A stretch of DNA of 64,000 nucleotides from Sphingobacterium sp. lm-10 (GCF_023554555.1 NZ_JAMJWC010000001.1:1302001-1366000), one strand, 5' to 3'; positions 1 through 9,139 are shown, numbered from the stretch's first letter. The notes: generated from the sequence alone by a model not told the origin. Numbers and translations are program-made.

Positions 1-1231
1 CAGCTTCTGTCATAGCATCTTTCCAAGCGCCACCCACAGACATCTCGGCAACCTCACCAGACCAACGTCCACGACTAGCGGCACCTTGGTATCCAAATCC
101 ACGTACATAATCACGCTTTTTATCATCACCTGGTATATTCTGGAATCGAGGCACGTATAAACCTGTAGGACGACGGCCATAGAAATATTTGTCATCGTAT
201 CCTTCCATACGACCGCTGGCTCCTAAGCGGAAATGATGATCCATAGCATTGTGACCTAATTCGCCACTGCTACTTCCTAAACCACCATCCCAAACATCGG
301 TAGCAGAGTTCATCAATACCCAAGTAGAATTGAACGCTGAAGCACATACAAATACAACTTTTGCATAGTATTCATACGTTTTTCCTGTTTCTGCATCCAC
401 GATTTCAACGCCCGTTGCTTTCTGCGTGTCCTTATCGTATAAAATACGTGTCACGATCGAAAACGGACGTAAGGTTAGATTTCCTGTTTTCACAGCCGCC
501 GGTAGTGTAGATGATTGTGTACTAAAGTATGCACCAAAGTTACAGCCTAACCAACATTGATTTTGATACTGACAGTTCACCCGGCCGTGGTGTGGAACCG
601 TAATATTTGCGGTACGCCCCATAATGAAGTGGCGCTTGCTACCATAGTTTTTCTTGATACGTTCTACCAAGTCTTTTTCTACTACGTTGAACGGCATAGC
701 TGGCATGAAATCCCCATCTGGCAACACATCCAACCCATCTCTATTTCCAGAGATTCCGGCCCACTTCTCTGCGTAGCTATACCACGACGCGATATCTTTA
801 TAGCGAATTGGCCAGTCGGTACCGTGTCCATCTTTCGCATTAGCTTCAAAATCCAGGTCTGAGAAACGGTAACTCTGTCTTCCCCACATCAAAGAACGAC
901 CACCAACGTGGTATCCTCTGTACCAATCAAAGCGCTTCTCTTCGGTATACGGACTTTCTTTTTCGTTTACCCAAAAGTCCAGATTTCTTTCATTTAGTGC
1001 GTAGTCCCGACGTAAAACTGGATAGTCTTCTTCCATCTGCGTAGTCCTACCTCCGCGATGTGGATACTCCCAGGTATCTTTGTTTGCGTGATAGTCTTTT
1101 ACGTGTTCTACATTACGTCCACGTTCCAGCATGATAGTTTTTAGGCCTTTTTCCGTCAGCTCTTTAGCAGCCCACCCACCGCTGATTCCGGAACCTATAA
1201 CAATTGCGTCATACGTATTACTTTGTACCAT
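1..1231 (-). CDS. GMC-family FAD-dependent oxidoreductase (3' end outside window)
   Basis: The reading frame starts at ATG 1229-1231 and is still open at base 1, so about 410 N-terminal residues are seen. An N-terminal Rossmann dinucleotide motif (GSGISGG, residues 13-19) followed by LERG marks a GMC-type flavoprotein. Residues C220, C226 and C230 form CX5CX3C, the spacing described for the 3Fe-4S ligands of the FAD-glucose dehydrogenase catalytic subunit of Burkholderia; this suggests electrons go to a cytochrome or other carrier and not to O2. The likely reaction is oxidation of a sugar or glycoside hydroxyl. It is the third gene of a minus-strand operon after a TIM-barrel isomerase and an MFS permease. 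The substrate cannot be read from the sequence. A small gluconate-dehydrogenase-type subunit might follow outside the window. Confidence 0.9.
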   Translation of the reverse strand, partial: MVQSNTYDAIVIGSGISGGWAAKELTEKGLKTIMLERGRNVEHVKDYHANKDTWEYPHRGGRTTQMEEDYPVLRRDYALNERNLDFWVNEKESPYTEEKRFDWYRGYHVGGRSLMWGRQSYRFSDLDFEANAKDGHGTDWPIRYKDIASWYSYAEKWAGISGNRDGLDVLPDGDFMPAMPFNVVEKDLVERIKKNYGSKRHFIMGRTANITVPHHGRVNCQYQNQCWLGCNFGAYFSTQSSTLPAAVKTGNLTLRPFSIVTRILYDKDTQKATGVEIVDAETGKTYEYYAKVVFVCASAFNSTWVLMNSATDVWDGGLGSSSGELGHNAMDHHFRLGASGRMEGYDDKYFYGRRPTGLYVPRFQNIPGDDKKRDYVRGFGYQGAASRGRWSGEVAEMSVGGAWKDAMTEA

Positions 1232-1265
1232 TATCTCGTGTTTTATAATTTCCCAAAAATTTAAT

Positions 1266-2489
1266 TTATGCGTTTACTTCAGCCGTAGCTTTCTTCGAAA
1301 TGTTGTCTTTAAACAACAATAGGAAAATCACTAATACTACAAAGGCAATTCCGGCAGGAATCAACCAGATTGTTTTCCAATCGTGACCTCCATCAGTCGT
1401 TACATAACTTTCTACAATCTTACCCGACAATAAAGATCCGATTAGCATACCTACACCATAAGTAGCTAATGAGATGAACCCTTGTGCAGCACTTTTAATT
1501 TTCGGCCCTGCAAGCTTATCCGTATATATCTGGCCCGTTACGAAGAAAAAGTCGTAACAGATACCATGCAATACAATACCCATCACCAGCATCCAATATC
1601 CTTGGCCAGCATCTCCAAAGGCAAAAAACACATACCGCAATACCCAAGCTAACATGCCAATACCCAACATTTTTTTAACCCCTAAACGCACAAACAGGAA
1701 GGGCATCACTAATAAAAATAAGGTTTCGGATACCTGTCCTAATGACTGCACGGCAGCGGCCGATTGCATTCCAATCTCGTTTAAGTAGATATTAGTAAAG
1801 TTGTAATAAAAGGTTAGTGGAACACAGATGGCGATAGAAGATAAGAAAAACAATAAGAATGACCTGTTTTTCAATAATGCGAAGGCTTCTAGTCCCAAAA
1901 TCTCTCCAACAGTGGTTTTTTCATTTTTCTTAGTTGGGGGGGTATCTGGTAAGAATAAGCTAAAAACCGCTAATATACCCGAAGCTACCGCCGCCAAGAT
2001 GAATGTGAGTTGTAGTGAATTAGTTTTTTCCCAAGACAACCAACCTATCAATAGACCCGCGATAATCCAACCTATAGTACCAAAAACACGTATACCGGGA
2101 AACTGTCTTTCTGTATCTGTTAATTGACGAAAGGAAACTGAATTTGCCAATGCCAACGTAGGCATAAAACAAACCATATAAGCCATTACTATGGGCAAAA
2201 AGTCATTAAATGACGTTAGTGTCGAGGCGTAATAGAGCAGGCCGGCACCAATGAGGTGCAAAAGACCTAAAATACGCTGTGCAGCAAAGTATTTATCGGC
2301 GATCATACCGATAATAAAAGGTGCAATGATAGCGCCAATGGACTGCGAAAGAAATGCAAGACCCACATCGCTATCTGAAGCGAGTAAATTATTTTTGACA
2401 AAAGTGCCTAAAGTAACGAACCATGCTCCCCAAATAAAAAATTCGAGAAACATCATGAAAGACAACTTAAATCTTATAGCAAAGGACAT
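1266..2489 (-). CDS. MFS transporter, nucleoside-permease (NupG)-like
   Basis: A 407-residue polytopic inner membrane protein with about twelve hydrophobic segments. The opening (FKLSFMMFLEFFIWGAWFVT) resembles the NupG/XapB nucleoside:H+ symporter branch of the major facilitator superfamily, which in Bacteroidota often sits in sugar catabolic operons. It lies 34 bp upstream of the GMC oxidoreductase and 92 bp downstream of the TIM-barrel gene on the same strand, so it probably imports the substrate or product handled by those two enzymes. Family assignment is fairly safe; substrate is unknown. The ATG at 2489 begins a normal N-terminus with a short charged region before the first helix. Confidence 0.88.
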   Translation of the reverse strand: MSFAIRFKLSFMMFLEFFIWGAWFVTLGTFVKNNLLASDSDVGLAFLSQSIGAIIAPFIIGMIADKYFAAQRILGLLHLIGAGLLYYASTLTSFNDFLPIVMAYMVCFMPTLALANSVSFRQLTDTERQFPGIRVFGTIGWIIAGLLIGWLSWEKTNSLQLTFILAAVASGILAVFSLFLPDTPPTKKNEKTTVGEILGLEAFALLKNRSFLLFFLSSIAICVPLTFYYNFTNIYLNEIGMQSAAAVQSLGQVSETLFLLVMPFLFVRLGVKKMLGIGMLAWVLRYVFFAFGDAGQGYWMLVMGIVLHGICYDFFFVTGQIYTDKLAGPKIKSAAQGFISLATYGVGMLIGSLLSGKIVESYVTTDGGHDWKTIWLIPAGIAFVVLVIFLLLFKDNISKKATAEVNA

Positions 2490-2581
2490 ACAAATGGTTT
2501 ATAATATTGATTTTTAAAAATAGTTAAAAAAATGAGATTCTTAAGATCTATAACAAAGTATTAACATTTCAGTAATACGAT

Positions 2582-3496
2582 TTAGTTGAATGAATCTACT
2601 GCTCTATAAGCTTTTAGAAGACGTTCCTCTCCTGCTTTGCCGGATTCTGAAATTCCATGTTCCATACCTACAATATCCTGATACCCCTTTGTATTCAACC
2701 ATTTAAATATGTTGAGGTAGTTTATTTCTCCAGTAGTAGGCTCATTTCGGCCAGGGTTATCACCTACTTGAATGTAGGCAATCTCACTCCAACATAGTTC
2801 CATCAAGTGAATGAGGTTGCCCTCATTTTTTTGTTGGTGGTAGATGTCGTAAAGAATTTTACAGGAAGGACTATCAACAGATTTACAAATATCGTAAGCC
2901 TGATCACTATAGCGAAGAAATAGATCTGGGGTATCACTAAGTGGTTCTAAAACCATACTGATTCCATGTGGTTCGAAGATGGCTGCACCACGCTTTAGGC
3001 TCTCGATGACATTGGCGGTCTGCACTCCTATTGGCAGCTTTCGCTCATAATCACCGGGTACCACGGTTACCCATTTTGCGTTAACACGTTTGGCGACTTC
3101 AAGAGATTCCTTGCATCCTTTTAAGAAGATGTCTTCATGCGCTTGTTTGCCCGCTGCCAGCGTATTTTGTCCATTACCACCTTTTGGCACTACGAAAACG
3201 CCCATACGCATATCCAGCTTGGTCAGTAGCTCGCCTATTTCCGTTTGTTCGCGCTGCGACCGGGATGGCATATTATTGTCTTCAATACTGCGAAACCCTA
3301 GATCGTGCATATAGCGAATTTCATCAAGAAAATTTTTACCTGCCGTAGCTGAAAACATCCCTTGATGGGGGGCATAATCGAGATTAAAAGTAGCATTGGA
3401 TTTTAGCGATTCGGCCGCCCATACGTCCGACTTCGGCAACGCCGCTGAGGCACCCACAACAAGCGCACTTTTTTTAAGAAAATCCATTCTATTCAT
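2582..3496 (-). CDS. Hydroxypyruvate isomerase-like TIM-barrel protein, exported
   Basis: A 304-residue protein of the xylose-isomerase-like TIM-barrel fold. Residues E184 (in LEPLSD), D217 (in LYDIYH), Q243 and E279 are placed like the metal ligands of hydroxypyruvate isomerase Hyi. The N-terminus (KKSALVVGASAALPKS) looks like an export signal without a twin arginine; this is common for Bacteroidota members of the family. First gene of the operon with the MFS permease and GMC oxidoreductase, which suggests isomerisation or epimerisation of an oxidised sugar. True substrate unknown; the hyi name is not certain because many paralogues of this fold act on keto-sugars. Confidence 0.85.
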   Translation of the reverse strand: MNRMDFLKKSALVVGASAALPKSDVWAAESLKSNATFNLDYAPHQGMFSATAGKNFLDEIRYMHDLGFRSIEDNNMPSRSQREQTEIGELLTKLDMRMGVFVVPKGGNGQNTLAAGKQAHEDIFLKGCKESLEVAKRVNAKWVTVVPGDYERKLPIGVQTANVIESLKRGAAIFEPHGISMVLEPLSDTPDLFLRYSDQAYDICKSVDSPSCKILYDIYHQQKNEGNLIHLMELCWSEIAYIQVGDNPGRNEPTTGEINYLNIFKWLNTKGYQDIVGMEHGISESGKAGEERLLKAYRAVDSFN

Positions 3497-3648
3497 AACA
3501 CAGCCTCATAAATTTTGATCTGCTAGGGGCAGATAAGATAATGGATAGTAAGTATTTACTCATGAGTCGATTTATATTGGTAAATGATTCGAAAGATAGG
3601 GAATTCGAGGCAATCAGATATATAACAAATCCGTTACAAAAAGAAAAA

Positions 3649-3711
3649 TCACCTTCTAGTTAGCGTCCGAATGGAGGTATTACTCACCAGTCTAAGCCTC
3701 ACGAAGGTGAC
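3649..3711 (-). terminator. Possible terminator after the sigma-54 response regulator
   Basis: TCACCTTC at 3649-3656 and GAAGGTGA at 3703-3710 form an inverted repeat with a long loop. On the minus strand the stem is followed by TTTTTCTTTTTG. It lies just past the stop of the regulator gene (3737). The long loop makes the call moderate. Confidence 0.4.
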
Positions 3712-3736
3712 TTTTGGATTAAGATACTCGCTAATG

Positions 3737-5092
3737 CTAATGCTCGAGATTATATTGCCTAAGTTTTGAATCTAATTCGGAAGCCGACAAGCCAACAGCT
3801 TGTGCAACAAGATCCTTACGTCCGTTGTATTTCGCCAATTGAAAATCCAAATATAACGACTCCGCGTGTTGCTGATATGCTGTAATGGATTCAAAAGCAT
3901 CCAGATCCAACATCTTGCGGCTTTTAGAGTTGGGCTGTGAAGGATTTGCGAAGGACTCGACCTCCTTGGCAGTAATATTTTTACCGCTTAGGATGATTAA
4001 GCGCTCTACCATGTTACGTAGCTCACGTATGTTGCCCGTCCATGGTAATGCTTGCAGTGCCTTCATGGCATCGTTCGTAAACTCTTTAACCGGCATGCTA
4101 TATTCACCACAAATCTCCTCGCAAAAAGAGCGAGCAATAATAGGAATATCGCCTTTACGCTCGTTCAACGGTGGTACGTGAATCAGAATTACACTTAATC
4201 GGTGATACAAGTCCATCCGAAAATTGCCTTCTTCAATTTCACGAAGCAAATCTTTATTCGTGGCAGCGATCACACGTACATTTACCGAAATCTCTTTATC
4301 GCCACCAACTCGGGTGATTTTATGTTCCTGTAAAGCGCGTAATACTTTTGCTTGAGCAGAAAGGCTCATGTCTCCTATCTCATCTAGAAAAAGTGTTCCA
4401 CCGGTGGCTTGCTCAAACTTACCAATCCGCTGTTTTACTGCCGACGTAAAAGATCCCTTTTCATGTCCGAATAGTTCGGACTCAATAAGCTCGGAAGGAA
4501 TCGCGGCACAGTTCACTTCAATCAGAGGTGCCGATGAGCGTTCTGATTTTTCGTGCAGCCAGCGCGCCACCAATTCTTTACCAGCTCCATTTGCTCCGGT
4601 AACCAATACCCGAGCATCTGTTGGCGCCACCTTATCTATGGTGTCTTTTATGACAGAGATGCCACTGGATTCACCCAGTATTTCTTTGGTTTTGGAAACT
4701 TTCTTCTTTAAAACTTTGGTTTCCTTCACCAAAGACCCTTTTTCCAGCGCATTACGTACTGTAATTAGGAGTCGATTGAGGTCTAGTGGTTTTTCTAAAA
4801 AGTCGAATGCACCTTTTCTGGCCGCTTCTACAGCAGTCTCGATAGTACCATGCCCAGAGATCATGATGAATGGCGTGTCGGTAAAGGTTTTAGAAGTACT
4901 GAGTACTTCCATACCGTCCATCTTATTCATCTTGATATCGCATAACACCAAATCAATTTTTTCTTTTTTTAGAATTTCCAGTGCATCGGTGCCATTATCC
5001 ACATCGAGGACTTTGTAGTCTTCATATTCTAAAATATCTCGAAGTGAACTCCGGATTGGTCTTTCATCATCAATAATCAGTACTGTAGTCAT
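3737..5092 (-). CDS. NtrC-family sigma-54-dependent response regulator
   Basis: 451 residues with three domains in order: receiver (1-115; acidic pocket DD8-9, phospho-acceptor D52, K101), AAA+ sigma-54 activator domain (about 140-370; Walker A GANGAGKE at 166-173, Walker B GGTLFLDEIG at 231-240) and a short Fis-type helix-turn-helix at the C-terminus (about 415-448). The sigma-54 contact loop reads GSFTSA (213-218) where the classical family has GAFTGA. It would activate RpoN promoters when phosphorylated. No histidine kinase gene is adjacent, so its partner is elsewhere. Next gene upstream is the RNase P RNA on the same strand. Confidence 0.93.
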   Translation of the reverse strand: MTTVLIIDDERPIRSSLRDILEYEDYKVLDVDNGTDALEILKKEKIDLVLCDIKMNKMDGMEVLSTSKTFTDTPFIMISGHGTIETAVEAARKGAFDFLEKPLDLNRLLITVRNALEKGSLVKETKVLKKKVSKTKEILGESSGISVIKDTIDKVAPTDARVLVTGANGAGKELVARWLHEKSERSSAPLIEVNCAAIPSELIESELFGHEKGSFTSAVKQRIGKFEQATGGTLFLDEIGDMSLSAQAKVLRALQEHKITRVGGDKEISVNVRVIAATNKDLLREIEEGNFRMDLYHRLSVILIHVPPLNERKGDIPIIARSFCEEICGEYSMPVKEFTNDAMKALQALPWTGNIRELRNMVERLIILSGKNITAKEVESFANPSQPNSKSRKMLDLDAFESITAYQQHAESLYLDFQLAKYNGRKDLVAQAVGLSASELDSKLRQYNLEH

Positions 5093-5164
5093 CTATGACA
5101 AATATTTAAAGTATCGTTGATATGTAGGAAGTATTCTTACATATCATGCAAAATTCAAGAAAAA

Positions 5165-5547
5165 GAAGCAAACCTTGTAAGCCGGGTTCTGTGCCCAACC
5201 TAAGTTGAACCTCTATCATTTATCTACGCCTGCATTCGCATACAGACTGTATCAACCTACCCATTGCAGATGTCCGAAGACAAAAGACGAGCCGCCTTTT
5301 CCGAAGTCTGCAACCTATTTGGTTTTTCAACACACGAGGTTTACCGCGATGCATATCACTATACAAAGCCGTGAGCTCTTACCTCACATTTTCACCCTTA
5401 CCTTTTTACAAAGGCGGTATATTTTCTGTGGCACTTTCTATCGCATTCCGTAAAATGCGCCTTCCCGTTAGGAAGCGTGTTGCTCTGCGTTGCCCGGACT
5501 TTCCTCTTCCCTATTACTAGAGCAGCGATAGAACCAGTTTGCTTCAG
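5165..5547 (-). ncRNA. rnpB: RNase P RNA, class A
   Basis: The minus strand carries the universally conserved 5' block GAGGAAAGTCCGGGC (around 5493-5507) and the 3' block ACAGAACCCGGCTTA (around 5177-5191), the two halves of the P4 region. The ends pair perfectly as helix P1: GAAGCAAAC (5537-5545) with GTTTGCTTC (5165-5173), giving about 381 nt. A T-rich stretch follows the 3' end. This is the catalytic RNA that trims tRNA 5' leaders. The exact 5' nucleotide is uncertain by a few bases. Confidence 0.95.
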
Positions 5548-5551
5548 CAGG

Positions 5552-5587
5552 CAAAACTACGTAATAATTCATAAACGTTTACGGGCA
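5552..5587 (-). promoter_or_regulatory. Putative Bacteroidota-type promoter of rnpB
   Basis: On the minus strand TAGTTTTG (5552-5559) matches the -7 element TAnnTTTG and sits at the right distance from the P1-defined 5' end of the RNA near 5546. A TTG lies about 25 bp further upstream, a less perfect -33 element. Confidence 0.5.
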
Positions 5588-5631
5588 ATCCGCACAAAGC
5601 GTAAAAATTGGTTTACCTTTATCTCCAATTT

Positions 5632-6561
5632 ATGAAATCCTATATATCGTACTTCTTATTCTATCTTTTTTTATTGGCTGGATCCTGTAAAAATCTCGTT
5701 CATATAAGCGACTCTTCGGATACCAGAACGGCTTCGAGTTCAACAGCTGGCAACATGGGTAAGATCAATGTACAAATTGCTACAGACGTACCACCATCGG
5801 TGGGCGAAAACAGTAACATGTACTTAGGAAACCCGTCGAATGCTCAACCATCCTTTATCTTCAAAAACAACTACTTGATTAATCTGGAGTACTATATCAT
5901 GTCTTATGATGCTGATCGTGGAATCCCAAATTGGGTAAGCTGGCATTTAAATAGCGATCGTTTAATCAATAACACCAAGCGTAGCAATAAGTTTGTCGAA
6001 TACACAGGCCTTCCTGAAAGTTGGTATCAGGTACAGCATAGAAGCTATACCGCCTCTGGCTTTGACCGCGGGCATCATTGCCCTTCAGCAGATAGGTTAA
6101 CTTCTGAGCAAGCTAATGCATCAACCTTTCTCATGATCAATATGCTACCACAAGCACCAAATAACAATCAACGGGTATGGAACAATTTTGAAATGTACCT
6201 GAGGAAACGGGTAAATGAAGGTAATGAAATCTACATTATCATGGGTTCTTATGGTCAAGGTGGCGTAGGAAATGAAGGCTACGCCTTGAGCATAGATGAT
6301 GGTCGTGTGGCTGTACCTTCGCATATCTGGAAGATTGCGATTATTCTGCCTGAAGGCACGAACGATCTAGATCGAATTGAAGCGGGCGAAGCAGAGATTA
6401 TTGCCATCACTACACCCAATGAAAATAGTGTACGCTCTTCCTGGAAAAACTATATAGTAAGTATCCGTGCTATTGAAGACGCTACGGGTTACAACTTTCT
6501 TTCGGAACTAAGCATTCCTATGCAGAATGAATTGGAATTGCAATCGGATCAGGCCGCTTAA
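5632..6561 (+). CDS. DNA/RNA non-specific endonuclease, lipoprotein
   Basis: About 309 residues from the ATG at 5632; an in-frame TTG at 5608 exists but the ATG gives a proper signal peptide (MKSYISYFLFYLFLLAGSC) ending in an LAGSC lipobox, so it is likely a surface or periplasmic lipoprotein. The catalytic DRGH motif of the His-Me (beta-beta-alpha) finger nucleases is present (FDRGHHCPSADR), followed by the conserved N-rich segment MLPQAPNNNQ that provides the Mg2+-binding Asn. It would cleave DNA and RNA outside the cytoplasm, for nutrient scavenging or defence. No immunity gene is next to it, which agrees with export. Its end overlaps the convergent gene by four bases. Confidence 0.92.
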   Translation: MKSYISYFLFYLFLLAGSCKNLVHISDSSDTRTASSSTAGNMGKINVQIATDVPPSVGENSNMYLGNPSNAQPSFIFKNNYLINLEYYIMSYDADRGIPNWVSWHLNSDRLINNTKRSNKFVEYTGLPESWYQVQHRSYTASGFDRGHHCPSADRLTSEQANASTFLMINMLPQAPNNNQRVWNNFEMYLRKRVNEGNEIYIIMGSYGQGGVGNEGYALSIDDGRVAVPSHIWKIAIILPEGTNDLDRIEAGEAEIIAITTPNENSVRSSWKNYIVSIRAIEDATGYNFLSELSIPMQNELELQSDQAA

Positions 6562-6842
6562 TGCTGTTTATGAAATCCAAACTGTAGCTGCTGCAGCAAA
6601 ATCAGATCGAATGTGCGGTTACTGAATCTAGCCAAATCTTTCGTAAAGCTCTTTCTGCCTCTAAACACTTTCGTACAGTAAGATAGGATTTGATTTAGTG
6701 TAGATTTATCCGGCTTAAAAGAAATAGCTTTATATAACAATTTGCGAAGAAGTTCCATTTCTCCCAAATCTAACGTCTGAATTATCTTATTCGAAACCAT
6801 GTATTGATCCACCAACCTTACCATTTTAATATCCATATCCAA
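6558..6842 (-). CDS. Small protein of unknown function
   Basis: A 94-residue open frame, convergent with the nuclease and overlapping its stop by four bases. It is rich in Lys, Leu and Phe, has no signal peptide or membrane segment, and appears largely helical. I do not recognise the family. Support is an uninterrupted frame with ordinary codon use and a plausible ATG; it could still be spurious. Confidence 0.5.
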   Translation of the reverse strand: MDMDIKMVRLVDQYMVSNKIIQTLDLGEMELLRKLLYKAISFKPDKSTLNQILSYCTKVFRGRKSFTKDLARFSNRTFDLILLQQLQFGFHKQH

Positions 6843-6988
6843 TCAATATTAGTAATCACTATTGTTAACTGACTTGATAATAAAACGTTAGATCGGCGAG
6901 TTTGTTACCCTAAGAAGTACCTGAATTAAACGGGTATAAATAGCCACAACACCTGCTATAAATGCATCTGATTGCTAAAAGTAATTAC

Positions 6989-7011
6989 TAACCCGTAATA
7001 AATACGGGTTA
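6989..7011. terminator. Hairpin 3' of the PhnA-type gene
   Basis: TAACCCGTA (6989-6997) and TACGGGTTA (7003-7011) form a perfect 9-bp stem with a 5-nt loop ten bases past the stop of the PhnA-type gene. There is no strong U-tract, so terminator function is only probable. Confidence 0.4.
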
Positions 7012-7020
7012 AAATGGCAT

Positions 7021-7359
7021 TTAAGACTTCTTGACAAATTCCGATTTCAAAGCCATAGCACCAAAGCCTTCAATCTTGCAATCTATATTGTGATCCCCAT
7101 CAACGAGCTTTATGTTTCTAACCTTAGTTCCTGATTTAATACCCTTTGGAGAACCTTTAACGGGCAAATTTTTAATGACAATTACACTATCGCCGTTTTG
7201 TAGAATATTTCCGTTGCTATCTTTTACTACGATTGCAAGAGTCTCTTCTTCGATCTCTTCCTGGTTCCATTCATGGCCGCATTCTGGACAAACCAATAAA
7301 GCGTCCATTTCATAGGCATAAACAGATTCACATCGTGGACAAGGAGGTATAGTATTCAA
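7021..7359 (-). CDS. yjdM: PhnA/YjdM-type zinc-ribbon protein
   Basis: 112 residues. An N-terminal zinc ribbon (C7-X2-C10 and C24-X2-C27) precedes a small beta domain with the family signature GDSVIVIKNLPVKGS and a C-terminal FGAMALKSEFVKK segment. This is the full length of the PhnA (YjdM) family. The family was named after a phosphonate operon but its biochemical role is not settled. It stands alone on the minus strand between an unknown gene and the divergent catalase, so context does not help. Confidence 0.9.
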   Translation of the reverse strand: MNTIPPCPRCESVYAYEMDALLVCPECGHEWNQEEIEEETLAIVVKDSNGNILQNGDSVIVIKNLPVKGSPKGIKSGTKVRNIKLVDGDHNIDCKIEGFGAMALKSEFVKKS

Positions 7360-7561
7360 TTTTGATGTTTTTATGATAAGCTGTAAAGTTACAACAATTA
7401 GATGATATCACTTTAGCCGCGTATTTCCTTTGTTTAGTTACTACTGGTCTCAGCTAGTAGCCAACATTTTAAGTACAGCAACAGATCCTAAAAATTATTA
7501 TTATAAACTTCCTCGATACAATCATAAATAATATCAATGTTCATATTTAATTCATTCGATT

Positions 7562-7590
7562 TATTTTTGTTCAAAATGAAAAAACAATGA
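7562..7590 (+). promoter_or_regulatory. Leader of the catalase gene with a four-codon upstream ORF
   Basis: TATTTTTG (7562-7569) resembles a -7 promoter element. ATG AAA AAA CAA TGA at 7576-7590 is a four-codon reading frame whose TGA overlaps the catalase ATG (7587) as ATGA. It may couple translation, or be chance in an A-rich leader. Confidence 0.3.
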
Positions 7591-9113
7591 TAAATAGAAA
7601 GAATATTGTATCTGCTGCTACAGCTGTTTTATTGGCAAGCTGCCTGTCGGCACAAGTAATTACTACGAATACAGGCACTCCTGTGGGCGACAATCAAAGT
7701 TCCAAAACTGCAGGAGTCAATGGACCAACATTATTGGAAGATATACACCTCATCGAAAAATTGGCTGCTTTCGATAGAGAACGTATTCCAGAACGCGTTG
7801 TGCATGCCCGAGGAGCGGGCGCATTTGGAGAGTTTATCGCTGCTAATGACTTTTCCGACATCACTAGCGCTGAGTTTCTTTCCAAAGGAGGAAAAGCAAC
7901 TCCGGTGATGGTGCGGTTTTCTACCGTAATTCACCAACAAGGCTCGCCCGAAACCTACCGTGATCCTCGTGGCTTTTCTGTTAAATTTTACACAGAACAG
8001 GGCAACTATGACTTGGTAGGCAATAATCTTCCTGTTTTTTTTATTCGTGATGCCATGAAGTTCCCAGACATGGTAAATGCTTTCAAGCCATCCCCCGTAA
8101 CGAATAAGGCCTCCGATCCAAATAGAGTATTCGACTTTTTTGCACAAATTCCAGAAGGAACACATATGCTCACATGGGTGTTTTCTAACTATGGGATCCC
8201 AGCCAATTACCGCGAAATGCAAGGAAATGGTGTACATGCCTTCAAATGGGTTAATGAAAAGAAAGAAGTTACGTATGTTAAATACAAATGGGTAAGCAAG
8301 CAAGGCGAGCGCAATCTCACGCAAGATCAAGCAGACAGCATACAGTCTAAAAATATAGAACATGCTACTGCGGATCTGTACACCGCCATCGAAGAGGGTA
8401 ATTATCCTAAATGGGATCTCTACGTACAAATGCTAAAAGAGAATGAATTCGAACAACTGAATTTTAATCCTTTGGATGCTACTAAGATCTGGCCAGAAGA
8501 TAAAATACCTCCTGTACTAGTTGGTACGATGACACTAAATGCCAATCCTACTAATTACTTTCAACAGGTGGAACAATCCGCGTTTTCTCCTGGCACTTTA
8601 GTTCCTGGAATTGAACCTTCTGAAGACAAACTATTGCAAGGCCGTTTATTTTCTTATTTCGACACACAAAGGCACCGCATTGGGGGAAATTTCCAGCAAT
8701 TACCGGTAAATGCTTCAAAAGCCCCTGTGAAAACTTACAATCAAAATGGTTACATGTCGACTCGTGAGCAGGAAGGTGAAGTAAATTACCAACCCGCAAA
8801 CAGCCAACCTTCAGTGGCCGATAACAGCAAATTCAAATACTCGCAAAAGCCCCTAGGTAACGCTAGTACGACTCAGCAAAAGATTCCAGTAACTGATGAT
8901 TTCACACAGGCAGGAGCACTTTATCGTTCCTTTTCTTCAGAGGATCAAGATCACCTGATCAAAAATCTATCAGACGCTTTGCGCGATGTGAAAGACCCGA
9001 AAGTGGTTGCTATTATGATTTCCTACTTCTACCGCGCAGACCGCGATTACGGAATGAGGCTCGCTCAAGCACTAAATCTGAGCAGGGAGAGTTTGGAAAA
9101 ACACCTACAATAA
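7587..9113 (+). CDS. katA: Exported monofunctional haem catalase
   Basis: 508 residues. Active-site residues are all present: distal H73 (RVVHARGAGAFG), N146 (DLVGNN), and the proximal haem ligand Y357 with R353 (RLFSYFDTQRHR). It splits H2O2 to water and oxygen. The first 22 residues (MINRKNIVSAATAVLLASCLSAQ) are a signal peptide, with LASC possibly a lipobox, so the enzyme acts in the periplasm, unlike most catalases. The segment after the catalase core is short, as in small-subunit clades. It is followed 63 bp later by an exported ankyrin protein, an arrangement like katB-ankB of Pseudomonas, where the ankyrin protein supports periplasmic catalase activity. Confidence 0.95.
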   Translation: MINRKNIVSAATAVLLASCLSAQVITTNTGTPVGDNQSSKTAGVNGPTLLEDIHLIEKLAAFDRERIPERVVHARGAGAFGEFIAANDFSDITSAEFLSKGGKATPVMVRFSTVIHQQGSPETYRDPRGFSVKFYTEQGNYDLVGNNLPVFFIRDAMKFPDMVNAFKPSPVTNKASDPNRVFDFFAQIPEGTHMLTWVFSNYGIPANYREMQGNGVHAFKWVNEKKEVTYVKYKWVSKQGERNLTQDQADSIQSKNIEHATADLYTAIEEGNYPKWDLYVQMLKENEFEQLNFNPLDATKIWPEDKIPPVLVGTMTLNANPTNYFQQVEQSAFSPGTLVPGIEPSEDKLLQGRLFSYFDTQRHRIGGNFQQLPVNASKAPVKTYNQNGYMSTREQEGEVNYQPANSQPSVADNSKFKYSQKPLGNASTTQQKIPVTDDFTQAGALYRSFSSEDQDHLIKNLSDALRDVKDPKVVAIMISYFYRADRDYGMRLAQALNLSRESLEKHLQ

Positions 9114-9139
9114 CAACAAGTTTATTTATCACACATCAT

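Noticed and set aside
4368-5018. 216-codon plus-strand frame
   Set aside because: Antisense to the AAA+ and receiver domains of the response regulator; Ser-rich shadow.
5205-5453. 82-codon frame in the rnpB region
   Set aside because: The region is RNase P RNA on the opposite strand with both conserved blocks and helix P1.
7731-8429. 232-codon minus-strand frame inside the catalase gene
   Set aside because: It lies fully antisense to a motif-complete catalase and shows no protein-like pattern; shadow frame.
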